Source: Prevotella sp. UBA3288 (GTDB lineage: Bacteria; Bacteroidota; Bacteroidia; Bacteroidales; Bacteroidaceae). From it: a stretch of 6,110 nucleotides of DNA. Every line of letters starts with the position of its first letter. The first letter of the stretch is position 1. Of the stretch, positions 5,989-6,110 are shown one piece after another. The position numbers and the translations under genes are program-made. Location of the stretch: NCBI GenBank assembly GCA_002361655.1, contig DETM01000004.1, forward strand, positions 1-6,110. The letters run 5' to 3'. Under the pieces are notes generated by a model. That model ran no database searches. It worked only from the letters and a program-made list of their open reading frames with translations, and was not told where the DNA came from.

Positions 5989-6110
5989 TCATTCCCACTC
6001 GATGGTTGCGGGCGGCTTGGAGGAGATGTCGTAGCAGACGCGGTTGACACCACGCACCTTGTTGATAATTTCATTCGACACCTTTGCCATGAAGTCGTAG
6101 GGCAGATGGG
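5989..6110 (-). CDS. GMP synthase (glutamine-hydrolysing), C-terminal end only
   Basis: Read on the minus strand, the last 39 codons give [15 protein letters not shown], then [15 protein letters not shown] and the terminal KPPATIEWE before TGA (5991 to 5989). The [17 protein letters not shown] ending is the highly conserved C-terminus of GuaA, part of the dimerisation domain that also helps bind XMP. The enzyme converts XMP, glutamine and ATP to GMP in the cytoplasm as the last step of guanine nucleotide synthesis. The rest of the gene lies beyond the right edge. This is a core gene, so it marks the chromosomal flank of the accessory region. It converges on the VirE-type gene. Confidence 0.95.
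   Translation of the reverse strand, partial: HLPYDFMAKVSNEIINKVRGVNRVCYDISSKPPATIEWE

Overview
The window looks like chromosomal DNA from the Bacteroidales, probably Prevotella or a close relative. The evidence is the Bacteroidetes-type promoters (TTG/TTTG, about 20 bp, TAnnTTTG), the lack of Shine-Dalgarno sequences, a VirE-type helicase with a BT4734-like N-terminus and a DUF3874-like C-terminus, and a guaA end of the expected type. The genus is inferred, not proven.

Layout from left to right. Positions 1-391 are AT-rich and hold no convincing gene; a weak leftward promoter may serve a gene beyond the edge. Positions 392-2888 are a tight leftward three-gene operon with overlapping ends, read in the order winged-helix/AbiEi-like regulator, AbiEii-like nucleotidyltransferase, calcineurin-like metallophosphoesterase. 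Positions 2889-3788 are a 900-bp AT-rich stretch. It holds the operon promoter, a frameshifted remnant of a small excisionase-like HTH gene, and a 396-bp symmetric repeat structure. That structure is two 92-bp inverted arms, each with three copies of an AAACATACACC motif, around a core of tandem 22-bp-period palindromes. A good Bacteroidetes promoter follows and drives the 714-residue GC-rich VirE-type primase/helicase-like gene (3789-5933). That gene converges on the 3' end of guaA (5989-6110), with a hairpin between them.

Two units may be functional systems. The operon resembles a type IV (AbiE-like) toxin-antitoxin pair with an added phosphoesterase, which makes it a candidate defence or stress module in which a nucleotidyl modification might be made and removed. 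The repeat structure plus the VirE-type ATPase resembles an initiator gene beside an iteron-like origin or operator, and may be a remnant of, or a domesticated module from, a mobile element. Both readings are inferences from motifs and layout. Base composition changes sharply from operon (mid-40s % GC by eye) to intergenic repeat (low 30s in places) to VirE gene (about 60%), which suggests pieces with different histories.
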